In this document: in pieces, positions 44,301-53,524 of the stretch | How positions within the stretch are numbered: position 1 is the first letter of the stretch | Layout of the letters: each line of letters opens with the position of its first letter | From: Actinomycetes bacterium | GTDB lineage: Bacteria > Actinomycetota > Acidimicrobiia > Acidimicrobiales > Palsa-688 | DNA length: 64,000 bases | Direction: 5' to 3' | Assembly (NCBI GenBank): GCA_021808665.1 | Contig: JAKBBA010000019.1 | Location: forward strand, 1-64,000 | The notes under the pieces: generated by a model | The model's database searches: none | Told to the model about the DNA's origin: nothing | What the model saw: only the letters and a program-made list of their open reading frames with translations | Made by a program: the position numbers and the translations under genes

Positions 44301-44897
44301 CTCGCCGCCCTTCGAGACGCCGAAGCCCGCGGCCTCGACATCGAGGTAGCGTTCCCGAGGCTCGTCGCGGCCCGGCCGCTCATCGACGTCGGCGACCCCG
44401 CAGCCGTCCTCCACGGCCGGGTCGAACGGTGGGTGACCGCAGCGGCCAGCAGACGCCAGCCGGTCGGGAACCTGATCGCCGGGCTCATCCCCCGCGCGGT
44501 CGGCGTCACCGATCCCGACATGACACGAGCGCTGCATGAGCGAGACGAGGCGATGCAGCGCCGCGCGACCGAACTCGCCGCACAGGCCGTCGAACACAAT
44601 CACGTATGGGTACGCCGTCTCGGGTTCCCGCCGGCAGACCCGGGCACCCGGGAGGCGTGGATGCAGGCGATCTCGACCGTCGCCGCCTACCGGGATCGCT
44701 GGGGGATCGGCAACGACCACCTTCCCCTTGGACCCGACAGCGCCGCCAGGACCATCGAGGCGCTCGGGCACCGCGGCCGGGCAGAAGCAGCCGTCGAGCG
44801 GGCGCTACAACTCGCCGGTGAGGCGGCGACGGCTCCTGTCGATCCTGTCGCGGCAGGCGCCGCTGACGCAGGCAGAGAGATCGGAGTCGAGCTGTGA
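41334..44897 (+). CDS. MobF-family relaxase-helicase (TrwC/TraI-like)
   Basis: 1187 residues from the GTG at 41334 (VISIRRIS, the usual N-terminus of this family); AGGAG is 6 bases upstream. Relaxase domain: catalytic tyrosines Y36/Y37 (NGLARYYATSG), FDLTFSPSKSVSVAWAL, and the metal-binding HDH around residue 184 (QLHDHVIVWNRA). RecD-like helicase: Walker A GPAGTGKTTT near 515, IVDEASLAGT, GDWAQLSSVEAGGAF, TTAHRAQGRTVDTAH and YVAATRGRESNRLYV. It nicks oriT, remains on the 5' end and unwinds the strand for transfer. A longer frame reaching 40794 is rejected. Confidence 0.95.
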   Translation: MISIRRISMGGGYRYLMESVAAGDGATERSNGLARYYATSGTPPGTFLGAGLVDLDGGNGVEAGSEVAEKHLEAMLAGCADPVSGEAVGGKPKAPRGGLPVAGFDLTFSPSKSVSVAWALADEGTKAVVYECHRRAVAFVIGYAEGHVFRSRSGTNGIVEEDISGVVAAAFTHWTSRADDPQLHDHVIVWNRARSTSDGRWRTLDSRGLFKATTTLSELHHGVLSDLLTGALGVGWEARGRRHSSRPRYEITGVPEVLMAEFSQRAAQIAAYRDDLNAAFFAAHGRQPNPVEQMRLAQQATLATRPKKTHASLAELTDGWRTRAAWHVGAGQVAWVASLKDRNDLPLLRADDLGDPILTDAAEAVLSSVAERHATYGRQNLLAEAHRTLHGVRFASPDDRLAVAERVTDLAVGRSLALSQPAIHHTPARYIRADGSSRLHPESRIAYTTQAMIDAEARLLAAGRTVHAPTVTVATVVTVADACLPGQDHGLSVDQALAVGKIATSGRALDVLVGPAGTGKTTTMSGLRTVWETEHGPGSVIGLAPSAAAAEVLGDELGIDTENTAKWLTEWRRIPDLAARRDNLAGQLARRSDLSSAGARKLADQVQQLDRAVNERRLRPGQLVIVDEASLAGTFALDELVGAAGDAGAKVLLVGDWAQLSSVEAGGAFGLLVAERGDLAPELVDVRRFRNNWEKAASVELRLGHQAAIDGYADHGRVAGGERTDMLECLYQAWKADVDAGRSSLMIAADTVTVADLNRRARADRVAAGTVADAGLAIADGQRVGVGDEVITRANNRLLVTGNRWVKNGDRWTVTATHQDGSMALRRAGGSGEVVLPADYAAAHVELAYATTAHRAQGRTVDTAHAMVAPTTTREVLYVAATRGRESNRLYVDTIYEADPQTAHDGMIAPQTTGEVLAAVLANEGADLSAHETLRRAQHRAEDFTVLAGEYQTFARAAQAERWDALLERSGLDTDQLEQVRATDCYGPLLAALRDAEARGLDIEVAFPRLVAARPLIDVGDPAAVLHGRVERWVTAAASRRQPVGNLIAGLIPRAVGVTDPDMTRALHERDEAMQRRATELAAQAVEHNHVWVRRLGFPPADPGTREAWMQAISTVAAYRDRWGIGNDHLPLGPDSAARTIEALGHRGRAEAAVERALQLAGEAATAPVDPVAAGAADAGREIGVEL

Positions 44898-44990
44898 CAG
44901 CCTTCTTGATCGTCGTTCCGCTGCTGGTGGCATGGCGAGGGGTCACCTGGTTGCGACGCCAGCGACGGCGGGCGTGGGAGCAGATTTTGG
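44894..44990 (+). pseudogene. truncated small membrane protein gene after the relaxase
   Basis: GTGA overlap with the relaxase stop opens a frame TAFLIVVPLLVAWRGVTWLR with one membrane helix and a basic tail. After about EQILGDPP the sequence switches to one that makes sense only in another frame (the TM0106-type nuclease), so the gene is cut by a recombination breakpoint near 44985. Confidence 0.45.
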
Positions 44991-46268
44991 GGGATCCACC
45001 GCTTCAATGTCGACCTCGCCACCACACCCGGTTCGGTGATCGCCGACGTCGCCGGGAAGGCGCCGAGGCGGCTGGCGTTGCGCCTGGCAGTGATTGCGAC
45101 GGCACTGGCCCACAAGGAAGACCCCTCAGTCGAGCTGCTTATGGTCCCGGTGCGCATCGGGGAGTGCGATGAGTGCCCATGGTGGGACTACTGCAAAGGA
45201 CGCCTGAGGGAAGGATCTGGCGACGTCTCGCTGATCCCTCGGGTCGGCTGGCGCGAGTGGATGTTCCACCACGACCGTGGCGTCACCGACCGCGCAGCGC
45301 TGGCGGCATTGGATCCGACGACGGCACGACTGGTGTCAGCAGGGATCGACATTCCTGAATTTCGGCGTCTCGTCGAGGGCCTGCCGGACGACACGCCTAT
45401 CCGGGATCTCGGCGCCGTGGTCCGAGCGAAGACGCAACTCGCCCGCCTGGAGTCAGAGGGCGTGACGACGTTCGGAGACTTGATGGCGCTCGACGCCGTG
45501 ACGGCGTCCTACGCCGGGTCTGGAATGTCGTGGTTGCCTGAGCAGATCGACCTTGCACGAGCTGCTCTCGGACCGAGCCCGGTGTATCGGCGTCGCGGAG
45601 TTGAGGAGATCACAGTTCCACGCGGTGATGTCGAGATCGATGTGGACATGGAGAACATCGAGGAAGGGGTCTACCTCTGGGGGGCGCTCCATTCAGTTCG
45701 TGCTGACGGAGTCACGACGTCGGTGTACCACGCCTTCGTGACGTGGGACCGGCTCACCCCTGGCGTCGAACGGGGGAACTTCAGCGAGTTCTGGGCGTGG
45801 TTGGTGGGCGTCAGTTCAGAGGCCCACCGACACGGCAAGACGTTCCGGGCGTACTGCTACAACGCTTCCGCGGAGAACACATACCTCAAGAAGCTGGGCA
45901 TTGGCCTGGGCATCCTGGACGAGGTGAATGCGTTCGTTCAGTCCGACGAGTGGGTTGACCTCCTGCGCTTCATCGACGATCAACTGGTGACGGGGACGGG
46001 AAGTGGTCTCAAGGCCATCGCTCCTCTGGCAGGGTTTGCGTGGGGCGTTGACGACCCTGGTGGGGGGATCTCGATGGTGCGGTACGACATCGCCGCTGGG
46101 AGCAACGACACTGCCGATCGCCGTGCTGCCCGCGAATGGCTTCTGACGTACAACCGTGGCGACGTCGAGGCGACGCTGGCCATCCGTGACTGGCTCCAAT
46201 CGGAGGCTGGGGGACTTCCTTCGATCACGGTATGGTCTCCCGGCGCTAATTGGGAGCACGCGTCGTGA
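44991..46268 (+). pseudogene. 5'-truncated TM0106-type RecB/RNase-H-like nuclease
   Basis: The frame makes sense from about 44991 (GIHRFNVDLATTPGSV) without a start codon there; the first usable one is GTG at 45036. Seen: the Cys cluster GECDECPWWDYC, helix-hairpin-like repeats (AALDPTTARLVSAGIDIPEF, TTFGDLMALDAV), and an RNase-H-like domain EIDVDMENIEEGVYLWGAL ... YNRGDVEATLAIRDWL, as in TM0106/RecB-family nucleases. The N-terminal RecB nuclease domain is gone, lost at the junction with the ICE. It is coupled to the SNF2 gene by GTGA overlap, so the pair probably came together. Confidence 0.7.
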
Positions 46269-47571
46269 CCGCACTCACAGACCATCAGGCCAAGCTCTTT
46301 GCGCTGGAGCTGCTTCGTCGCCATCCCGTCGGTGAGGCCGCCCGAATCGGCAGCGCCCTCATGGACGCGCAGGTCGACCTCAACCCGCATCAGGTTGACG
46401 CAGCTCTCTTCGCCTTTTGCTCTCCGTTCTCCAAAGGCGTCATCCTCGCCGACGAGGTCGGGCTGGGCAAGACCATCGAAGCCGGTCTCGTCCTGACCCA
46501 GCGATGGGCAGAGGGACGCCGACGCGTCCTCGTCGTTGCACCGGCGAGCCTGCGCAAGCAGTGGGTCCAGGAGCTTGCCGAGAAGTTCTTCCTCAAGGCG
46601 GTCATCCTGGAAACCAAGTCGTTCAATGGAGCGGTCAAGGCAGGAACGCGAAACCCCTTCGATCTTCCATCGGCCCATCCGGCGGTGGTTGCGTGTTCGT
46701 ACCAGTTCGCCGCTCGCAAGTCGGCGGAACTGAGTGTCGTGCCGTGGGATCTGGCGATCCTCGACGAAGCCCACCGTCTGCGCAATGTCTTCAAGCCTGG
46801 CGCCAAGATCGCCGGGGCGATCCGCGGGGCGTTGTCCAACACGCCCAAGCTTCTCCTGACCGCTACCCCCCTCCAGAACTCGCTCATGGAGCTGTACGGA
46901 CTGGTGAGCATCATCGACGAGCATCACTTCGGCGATGCGAAGAGCTTTCGTGCCCAGTATTCGCATCTCGCCGAGGGAGGCCGCTTCGATGACCTGAAGG
47001 CACGCCTCGATCCGGTTTGCCACCGGACGTTTGCGTCGGCAAGTAGTCGAGTACGTGAGCTACACCAACCGCGTCCCGATCACCCAGGAGTTCACCCCTT
47101 CGCCGGAGGAGCAGCAGCTCTACGACCAGGTGTCGGACTACCTGCGGCGTCCCGAGCTGAACGCCCTCCCTCGGGCTCAGCGCACCCTCATGATCCTGGT
47201 TATGCGCAAGCTGCTTGCGTCGTCCACCTTCGCGATCGCCGGCGCGCTGGAATCTCTGGCCCGCAAGCTTGGCACAGTTCTCAAGGACGACGACCGCGCT
47301 CACGCGCAAGCGACAACCAAGCTCGAAGAGGAGTTGGCTGAGGACTACGAGGCACTGCGGGAAGAGTCAGAGGAGTGGGATGCCGACGACGACGGCGCTG
47401 CGGTAACCGAGCGTCTCTCGGGCGGCCAGCGCGAGGCGATCACTCATGAGATCGACGAGCTGAACGGCTTCCGAGACCTGGCCGTGTCCATCTCCGAGAA
47501 CGCCAAGGGCATGGCGCTGCTCACGGCTCTGCAGACGGGGTTCGCCAAGGCGGCCGACCTCGGTGCCCGCA
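46265..47571 (+). pseudogene. SNF2-type helicase, frameshifted and truncated
   Basis: Starts TALTDHQAKLFALELLRRH, with Walker A ILADEVGLGKTIEAGLV, DEAH-type ILDEAHRLRN and LLTATPLQNS. After about 47025 the frame is lost and sense continues in the +1 frame (VEYVSYTNRVPITQEFTPSPEEQQLYDQV to about 47570), then the sequence abruptly becomes antisense UvrD. So there is one frameshift plus loss of the second helicase lobe. Related SNF2 proteins belong to phage-defence or restriction-like operons with methyltransferases; no partner remains here except the nuclease upstream. Confidence 0.8.
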
Positions 47572-49482
47572 GACACCAAGCCTGCGCGACGCCATACCTT
47601 TGAGCGGATCGGCGCAATGGGCGCACGAGTTGATTGCTGGTGAAGCAACACGCGCAGACACGCGATGGCCGGGAACGCCCGGCGGGTCGCTGCCAGTCCG
47701 CGTCTGCTTGGAGGGCTTGCGTGACGGCGTCCCTGACGGGAAAGAGGACGGCGAGGCGGAGGCGCCACACACCTGGTCGAGGTAGCGGCTCGGCCGGTTA
47801 TCCCAACCTCTGGCGTTAAGAGCAGGCCAGGTCAGATGCAGCTCGTTGCGCGCCCTGGTGATGCCGACATGCAAAAGCCGCTCCTCCTCGGCGAGCTGCC
47901 CTGGCGTCGTGGCAAAGCTCGAAGGGACACAACCGTCGGACATGCCGACGACGAACACTATCTCCCACTCCAAACCCTTGAATCTGTGCAGCGTCGCGAG
48001 TGTCACACCGTCGGTGCCCAAATCGACGTTACGCCTCGCAAGCCCGTTGATCTCATCGAGGATCGAGAGCGCACCGCGTGACCCGACGCCGCCGGCAGGC
48101 AATCCTTCGACCAACTCTGTGAGGGCCTGGAGGGATTCCCAGCGCGAGCGGGCCGCGCCGATGCCGTCGGGCGGCGCGTCCGGATCGAAGCCTGCGTCAG
48201 AGAGGACCGACGAGAGCAGGTTCTTCCCGTCGCGGTCCGGCTCGGCTCGTGCCAGGCGACCGAAACCTACGAGCACCGCGCGGATCTCCTCTCGCTCGAA
48301 GAAAGTGACGTCCTCGGCCATCCTGCTGGCGATGCCGGCGCGTGTCAGCGCGGCCTCGAAGCGCGCCTGGGCCGAGTTGTACCTGTAGAGCATGGCGACC
48401 TGAGCCGGTTTGGTTCCCGCCGCCAGCGCACGGCGGATTGCGCCGGCTACCCAAGACACCTCTGCCGACTCGGTGTCCAAACGATGCAGTTTCGGCGGCG
48501 GCCCCGCCGGTCGGCTGGCAGCCAGCGGCTTGGTCGTCTCGTCGGCAGCCGCTCGGTTCGCCCACTTTAGGATCTGGGAGCTGCTGCGGTAGTTCCGGTC
48601 GAGGAGGACCACCCTCGCCGACGGGTAGCGTCTGGAGAAATTCGTCAGGTAGCCCGGGTCCGCCCCTTTCCAGGAGTAGATCGCCTGGCGCGGATCGCCG
48701 ACGACACAAAGGTCCTCGTTGTCACCGACAATCGCTTCGAGCAGCCGCTGCTGCGCCGGGTCGGTGTCTTGGTATTCGTCGACGGTCACATGCGACCAGC
48801 GGACCCTCACCGTTTGTGCGGCTCGAGGGTCGTCTTCGAGCACGTCCGCCGCGATTTGAAGCAGGTCGGCGAAGTCGACACGCTCGAGCGCAGCTTTGCC
48901 GCTCGTGTAGCGCTGCCATACGTCGATCACGGTTTTAGGGTCGACGCCCGGGTTGCGGTCGGCCGACGACGATGCCGACGCGTAGTCATCCGGTCCCACG
49001 AGCCGGCTCCGAGCCCAGGCAACCTCGTCGGTCACGTCGCGCACCGTCGCAGTGTCGGGGTCCTTCCCGGTCACGCAACGAAGGCTGTCGCGCCACAGTC
49101 GCCACGTGTCGCGCTCCGCGAGCACGACAGGCGACTCCCCCGGCCGGCCAGTCGTCGCCCAGAACTGGGCGGCTACCCGCAGAGCCCCAGCATGGAAGGT
49201 GCGTGCATCCACCGTCCCCACCCCCAGGGAACGCAGCCGCTCGCCTAGCTCGGCAGCCGCCTTCTTCGAATGCGTGATAGCCAAAGCCTGCTCTGCAGGC
49301 AGCTGGCCGCTCCTGACTGCGTGAGCAAGCCGGTACGTGACGGTACGGGTCTTACCGGTCCCGGCCCCAGCGATAATGCACACCGGACCGAGGGCCGCCT
49401 CTGCCGCTTCGCGCTGGCTCGGGTCAAGGTCGTCCAATAGTCCGGGCATCGTGGCGACATCTTGACTTTTACGGACCTGCAT
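47521..49482 (-). CDS. UvrD/Rep-type (UvrD2-like) helicase, C-terminally truncated
   Basis: 653 residues. SF1 motifs: IIAGAGTGKTRTVTYRLAH, ITHSKKAAAELGER, VTVDEYQDTDPAQQRLLEA, VVGDPRQAIYSWKG, LATLHRFKGLEWEIVFVVG and LLHVGITRARNELHLTW. The end CAHCADPLKGMASRRLGVC matches the zinc-type linker of actinobacterial UvrD2, which should continue into an HRDC domain; instead the last 15 residues are antisense of the SNF2 gene. ATG at 49482 is preferred because it follows the stop of the lipoprotein gene. Core helicase is intact and could still work. Confidence 0.85.
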   Translation of the reverse strand: MQVRKSQDVATMPGLLDDLDPSQREAAEAALGPVCIIAGAGTGKTRTVTYRLAHAVRSGQLPAEQALAITHSKKAAAELGERLRSLGVGTVDARTFHAGALRVAAQFWATTGRPGESPVVLAERDTWRLWRDSLRCVTGKDPDTATVRDVTDEVAWARSRLVGPDDYASASSSADRNPGVDPKTVIDVWQRYTSGKAALERVDFADLLQIAADVLEDDPRAAQTVRVRWSHVTVDEYQDTDPAQQRLLEAIVGDNEDLCVVGDPRQAIYSWKGADPGYLTNFSRRYPSARVVLLDRNYRSSSQILKWANRAAADETTKPLAASRPAGPPPKLHRLDTESAEVSWVAGAIRRALAAGTKPAQVAMLYRYNSAQARFEAALTRAGIASRMAEDVTFFEREEIRAVLVGFGRLARAEPDRDGKNLLSSVLSDAGFDPDAPPDGIGAARSRWESLQALTELVEGLPAGGVGSRGALSILDEINGLARRNVDLGTDGVTLATLHRFKGLEWEIVFVVGMSDGCVPSSFATTPGQLAEEERLLHVGITRARNELHLTWPALNARGWDNRPSRYLDQVCGASASPSSFPSGTPSRKPSKQTRTGSDPPGVPGHRVSARVASPAINSCAHCADPLKGMASRRLGVCGHRGRPPWRTPSAEP

Positions 49483-49496
49483 GCCCCGGATCTCGC

Positions 49497-50285
49497 CTAT
49501 CCCTCTAGAGTCACTGACCATACGGGATGGATCTCCATCCAACCATGATCGGCGTCGAGCACATAAGGGCCGGTGACCACAACCCGGGCACCGAGCGCCG
49601 GTGTAGCCACATCCGCCCCGGTGCAGATCCCGTAGGAGTAGCTGTATGACCTATAGGCGGTCGGAGGCAAAGGTGGTGGCTCGCCTGGAGTGCAGTCCGG
49701 TTGGTCCGCTGGCACTATCACTGTCACGAGGTGCCCGTATTCGTCGGCGACGTTCGCCGCGTCCAGCAAGTGCGACTCGTTAGCCGGAAGGGACAGCTCG
49801 ACATGCACGTCGCCGTCGTCTTCGCGCCTCACGTATTCGACCGTCCCGGTGACAGCAAGGCAGGACTTCACGATGTGAAGGCGGTAAGCGTGATACACAT
49901 TGGCGAGAGGATACCCACTGCGGCATTCGCCGCCGGGTGTTTCAGAAGGAGCGGCTGGTTTAGTAGCGCTCGTGGAAGGGCTTCCCGAGACCGTCGTGGC
50001 CGCCGGGGAAGGCAGCGAGGACCGCGTCGAGGATGTCGCGGCGTTGCCGACTGGCCCGCGAGACACCACCGTCGTAGTCCCGCCGTGCGCTGCGGCGGGG
50101 ACAGCGCCGGCGGTGGTCGCCGAGGTCAGACCCGCCTGGACAGCGGAGACCGTCTTCGTGCTCGAATGGCAGGCGGATAGGCTCAGCAGCAAGACACCAG
50201 CCAGCGGGAGGGTCGCCCATCTGCGTCGCGCAATGAGTGGGCGCCCCCGGCTCTCGACTCCCGGGTTTCGACTGGACCGCTTCAT
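49497..50285 (-). CDS. secreted lipoprotein with OB-fold-like C-terminal domain
   Basis: 262 residues. Signal peptide with basic start, hydrophobic stretch LPLAGVLLLSL and lipobox LSAC; then a Ser/Thr/Pro/Ala-rich linker of about 70 residues, and a domain with SCLAVTGTVEYVRREDDGDVH, GHLVTVIVPADQP and ARVVVTGPYVLDADHGWMEI, which looks like the OB-fold DUF3465 type. The ATG at 50285 is preceded by AAAGGGAG. Role at the cell surface unknown. Confidence 0.75.
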   Translation of the reverse strand: MKRSSRNPGVESRGRPLIARRRWATLPLAGVLLLSLSACHSSTKTVSAVQAGLTSATTAGAVPAAAHGGTTTVVSRGPVGNAATSSTRSSLPSPAATTVSGSPSTSATKPAAPSETPGGECRSGYPLANVYHAYRLHIVKSCLAVTGTVEYVRREDDGDVHVELSLPANESHLLDAANVADEYGHLVTVIVPADQPDCTPGEPPPLPPTAYRSYSYSYGICTGADVATPALGARVVVTGPYVLDADHGWMEIHPVWSVTLEG

Positions 50286-50528
50286 CGTCTCCCTTTCACA
50301 GCGTTGCGACCTCACCCGTCAATGGCGAATCGCTCTCGATCGTAACGCCGGGGTGAGACGGCTCCGGCAGCCACTCGCCGGCACGCAAGACGCGCTAGGG
50401 GTTAGGTCATGGTCCCGAGTCCAGGTGAGCGCTGACGGGCGCCTCGTTGGGTCTGCGGGAGCGCTTGGAAGAGAACCTGGCCGGTCTGGGAGGCCCCGTC
50501 GCTCTCGTTGTACGTCGTGGTGGCCTCT

Positions 50529-50861
50529 TCAGAGGAGACTCGAAGCCTCGAGCACAAGCCACGCCGCTTCCCGACCGGCAGCGTCCCTGACAGCGACAAC
50601 GGCTGGTACGGGCAACGCCTTGGCCTCCCGCAACCAAGCGAGGCCCGCCACCTCGGTCGCAAAGGCACCCGGTGACGGTCGCCGATGGGTCTTGGCGAAC
50701 ACCATCCCGCCGCCTGAGAGCACTACTCGAAATGCGTCCGAGACATCGCCACCCCGGAGCTGTTCCATGTGCGACACGGGCTCGCCCAACAGGCCGGCAA
50801 GGTCCGTGGCAGCTTCGTCCCGCATCACGACATGCCGACCGGACGCGGTTCGAGAGGGCAC
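50529..50861 (-). pseudogene. fragment of a phosphotransferase (fructosamine/aminoglycoside kinase family)
   Basis: About 100 residues of an N-terminal kinase lobe: EQLRGGDVSDAFRVVLSGGG, VFAKTHRRPSPGAFATEVAGL, AWLREAKALPVPAVVAV and LVLEASS, then a stop. The catalytic lobe is missing, and no continuation is found in other frames downstream. Relic only. Confidence 0.6.
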
Positions 50862-50888
50862 GTGGCCACAGGAGGAACTAGATGCGAA

Positions 50889-51540
50889 CTAGATGGCCTC
50901 GACCTTGGGCATTATCTCCTCCTTGATGCGCCTCATGTCGTCCATCGTCTTCACGGTGGGAACATCGGCGAAAGACGACCAGATCAGCAGCTTGGTAACT
51001 CCAGCTTCGCTGTAGCGCTTGAGCTTGTCGGTGACCTGGGTCTCGGAGCCGACCACAAAGTTGCTGGTCTTTCGGGCGGGCGCCCGGTCGACGTCCTGGT
51101 AAGTGATCACCGTCCAGATCATGGAGCAGGTGTCGAGATCCTCGACGCTGCGCGACGTGTCGAGAGCCTCGAGCTCGCGCCGACTTGCCGCACGTCATTG
51201 CGCGATCTCCTCTGGTGAGTCCTGGATGCCTATCCAGGCCGCCATGGCATACTTGGCGATCGGGTTGGCCGCGCCCTCGACGTCCTTGAGGCCACTGAAG
51301 TAGATCGGCGGATGCGGCTTCTGGACAGGCTTCGCGCCGAAGCCGCCGGCTTCACAGTCGGCGAATTCACCGTGGTATTCGAACACGTCGTTGGTCCAAA
51401 TGCCCTGCATCATCTCGATCGTCTCACGCGCGTTTTGGTGGCGTCGCGGAAAGATGTGGCTTGCGCTGGCGGCGAACTCCTCGGGTATCCAGCCAGACCC
51501 TACGGCGACATTAAATGCTTGCTTGGGGTGAGCGGTTGAT
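50889..51540 (-). pseudogene. broken F420-type luciferase-like monooxygenase gene
   Basis: Two pieces in different frames: upstream piece (to 51195) with AFNVAVGSGWIPEEFAA, ARETIEMMQGIWTNDVFEYHG and KPHPPIYFSGL; downstream piece (51180-50889) with SVEDLDTCSMIWTVITYQDV, GSETQVTDKLKRYSEAGV and TKLLIWSSFADVPTV. Both match LLM-class oxidoreductases. A stop or frameshift near 51195 breaks them, and the N-terminal third is missing. Confidence 0.7.
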
Positions 51541-51766
51541 CTGCGGTGAGTGGGGCGAGCCAAGGCGCGGTCGGCGGGTGCGCGGTAAGGCGTGTCGATG
51601 ATGCTCATTCCGATCCGGACGCGGCTGGTCTTGGCGACCCGACCTCGGCGGAGTAGACGTTGAAGCCACGTGTGCTGATCATGTCCTTTGCGCGGTCGAC
51701 GATAAAAAGGAAATCTTCATCGTCTAGTTCCACTTGCTCGAAGCGAAGTTCACGAACAGATCATGT

Positions 51767-52040
51767 TCATGCCGCGACGAGCTGGCCGCTGATGTAGTCG
51801 TCGAGGGCGCGGTCGAGATGCTTCCAGGCGGTAGCGAGGGGGCTTCGAGCAGTGAGATGGGAGGGCAGGGCGGGGTTTAGTTGAACGAGGCCGGGGGCGA
51901 GCACTCGCCCGTAGGTTTTGGTGAACAGCACTGTGACGCGTCGGCCGAGCGGGGTGAGTTGGTAGCGGTTGGAGTGGGGGATGCGTTCAATGAGTCCTTT
52001 TCGTTTGAGTAATCGGGGCGCTTGCGCGCCACCCTGAGCG
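51767..52040 (-). pseudogene. winged-helix protein fragment beside the insertion sequence
   Basis: The C-terminal 85 or so residues of a winged-helix protein are readable: LLKRKGLIERIPHSNRYQLT, PLGRRVTVLFTKTYGRVLAP, and the end DRALDDYISGQLVAA. The frame upstream of it (towards the IS110 element) has no sense, so the gene seems cut, probably by the IS insertion or an associated deletion. Confidence 0.5.
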
Positions 52041-52174
52041 CGGGAAAAGTTGTTGGTGCCGGCCAGCGACGTCGGTGCCTCTGGTGCTGAGAGCCCGTGT
52101 TTGAGTATGACGCTGGAGTCTCGAGCACCTTGAACTGTTGCTATGAGCACGAACCCCAGACTTCCCCTACAGAG

Positions 52175-52218
52175 GCTCCTCCGGCCGGTCCTGAACCGAA
52201 CACTCGAAGAGGAGGAGC
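52175..52218. promoter_or_regulatory. hairpin sequestering the transposase ribosome-binding site
   Basis: GCTCCTCC (52175-52182) pairs perfectly with GGAGGAGC (52211-52218), 28 bases apart. The second arm is exactly the Shine-Dalgarno sequence of the transposase (ATG at 52220), so read-through transcripts would hide the ribosome-binding site, a known safety device of insertion sequences. It may also be part of the bridge RNA fold. Confidence 0.6.
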
Positions 52219-52219
52219 G

Positions 52220-53479
52220 ATGGATGTTGTAGTGGAACGATGCGCCGGTCTTGACGTGCATAAGGACACGGTGGTGGCCTGCGTACGAACGCCGGGTCCG
52301 CACGGCAAACGCTCGAGCGTGGTCCGGACGTTCGGGTCAATGACTGACGATCTGCTGGCCCTTCGGGACTGGCTGGTGGCTGAGGGGGTGACCCTGGTGG
52401 GCATGGAGTCCACCGGCGTGTATTGGCGGTCACCGTTTTATGTGCTCGAGGACGTGAGCGAGTGCTGGCTGCTCAATGCCCGCCACATGCGTAACGTCCC
52501 GGGCCGCAAGACCGATGTCGCCGACGCCGAGTGGATAGCGCAGCTCATCGAGCACGGCCTGGTGCGACCGAGCTTCGTGCCGCCGCCGCCGATCCGCGAG
52601 CTGAGGATCCTCACCCGTCACCGCAAGACCCAGATCGAGGAGCGCACCCGCGAGGCCCAGCGCCTCGACAAGGTCCTCCAAGACGCGGGGGTGAAGCTGT
52701 CGAGCGTTGCCTCTGACATCTTGGGCCGCTCCGGGCGCGACATGCTTGAGGCGTTGGTGGCCGGCACCCGTGACCCCGAGGTGCTCGCCGAGCTGGCCCG
52801 GGGGAGGCTGCGAGCCAAGATCCCGGCGCTGCGCCTTGCCCTGGTAGGCCGCTTCGGCCCCACCCATGCCCTGGTGGTGAGCGAGATCCTGGCCCATCTC
52901 GACTACCTCGACGAGGCCATCGGGCGTGTGTCGGAGCACATCGACGAGGTGATCGCCCCTTTCGCGGCCGCCCGTGACCTGCTCACCACTATCCCGGGCA
53001 TCGACCGCCGCCTGGCCGAGGCCATCTTGGCTGAGGTCGGAGTCGACATGGAACGGTTCCCCACGGCCGGCCATCTGGCGAGCTGGGCCGGGATGTGCCC
53101 CGGCCAGCACGAATCGGGCGGCAAGAGCCGATCCGGGCGGGCCCGTCACGGCGACTCCTGGCTGCAGCGTCACCTCGCCATCGCCGCCATGGCCGCGGCG
53201 CGCACCAAAGACAGCTACTTCGCCGCCCAGTACGCACACCTGGTCCGCAGCCGCGGCAAGCTGAAGGCCCGCAAGGCCGTCGGTCACTCCCTACTCGTCG
53301 TGATCTGGCACATGCTCAGCACCGGCGCCACCTACCAAGAGCTCGGCAACGACTGGTTCGAGCGGCGCAACAACCCCGAGCGTCGCGCCCGACGCCACCT
53401 CGCTGACCTACGCGCCCTCGGCTGGTCGCTCACCGAGACACCCGACGGCATCGTCCTCGGCCCTCCACAAGCAGCCTGA
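52220..53479 (+). CDS. IS110-family DEDD transposase/recombinase
   Basis: 419 residues. RuvC-like DEDD residues are present: D12 (GLDVHKDT), E63 (GMESTGVYW), D99 and D102 (RKTDVADAEW). A middle coiled coil (RKTQIEERTREAQRLDKVL) leads to the C-terminal Transposase_20 domain with TIPGIDRRLAEAILAEVG, and the serine-containing ASWAGMCPGQHESGGKSRSG. Full length, no frameshift, so the element should be active. The start at 52220 has GGAGGAG directly upstream; a longer frame to 52097 lacks similarity. Confidence 0.94.
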   Translation: MDVVVERCAGLDVHKDTVVACVRTPGPHGKRSSVVRTFGSMTDDLLALRDWLVAEGVTLVGMESTGVYWRSPFYVLEDVSECWLLNARHMRNVPGRKTDVADAEWIAQLIEHGLVRPSFVPPPPIRELRILTRHRKTQIEERTREAQRLDKVLQDAGVKLSSVASDILGRSGRDMLEALVAGTRDPEVLAELARGRLRAKIPALRLALVGRFGPTHALVVSEILAHLDYLDEAIGRVSEHIDEVIAPFAAARDLLTTIPGIDRRLAEAILAEVGVDMERFPTAGHLASWAGMCPGQHESGGKSRSGRARHGDSWLQRHLAIAAMAAARTKDSYFAAQYAHLVRSRGKLKARKAVGHSLLVVIWHMLSTGATYQELGNDWFERRNNPERRARRHLADLRALGWSLTETPDGIVLGPPQAA

Positions 53480-53505
53480 CCCCAACACCACCCGCCTCAC
53501 CTCTC

Positions 53506-53524
53506 CTCGGGGTCTCGCCCCGAG
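53506..53524. terminator. stem-loop after the transposase gene
   Basis: CTCGGGG-TCTCG-CCCCGAG, a perfect 7-bp stem with 5-base loop, starts 27 bases after the transposase stop. It has no T-run, so it may be a transcript-end stabiliser or structured right end of the IS rather than a classic terminator. Confidence 0.45.

Noticed and set aside
52430..53287. 285-residue minus-strand frame in the IS110 element
   Set aside because: Mirror of the transposase; no motif.
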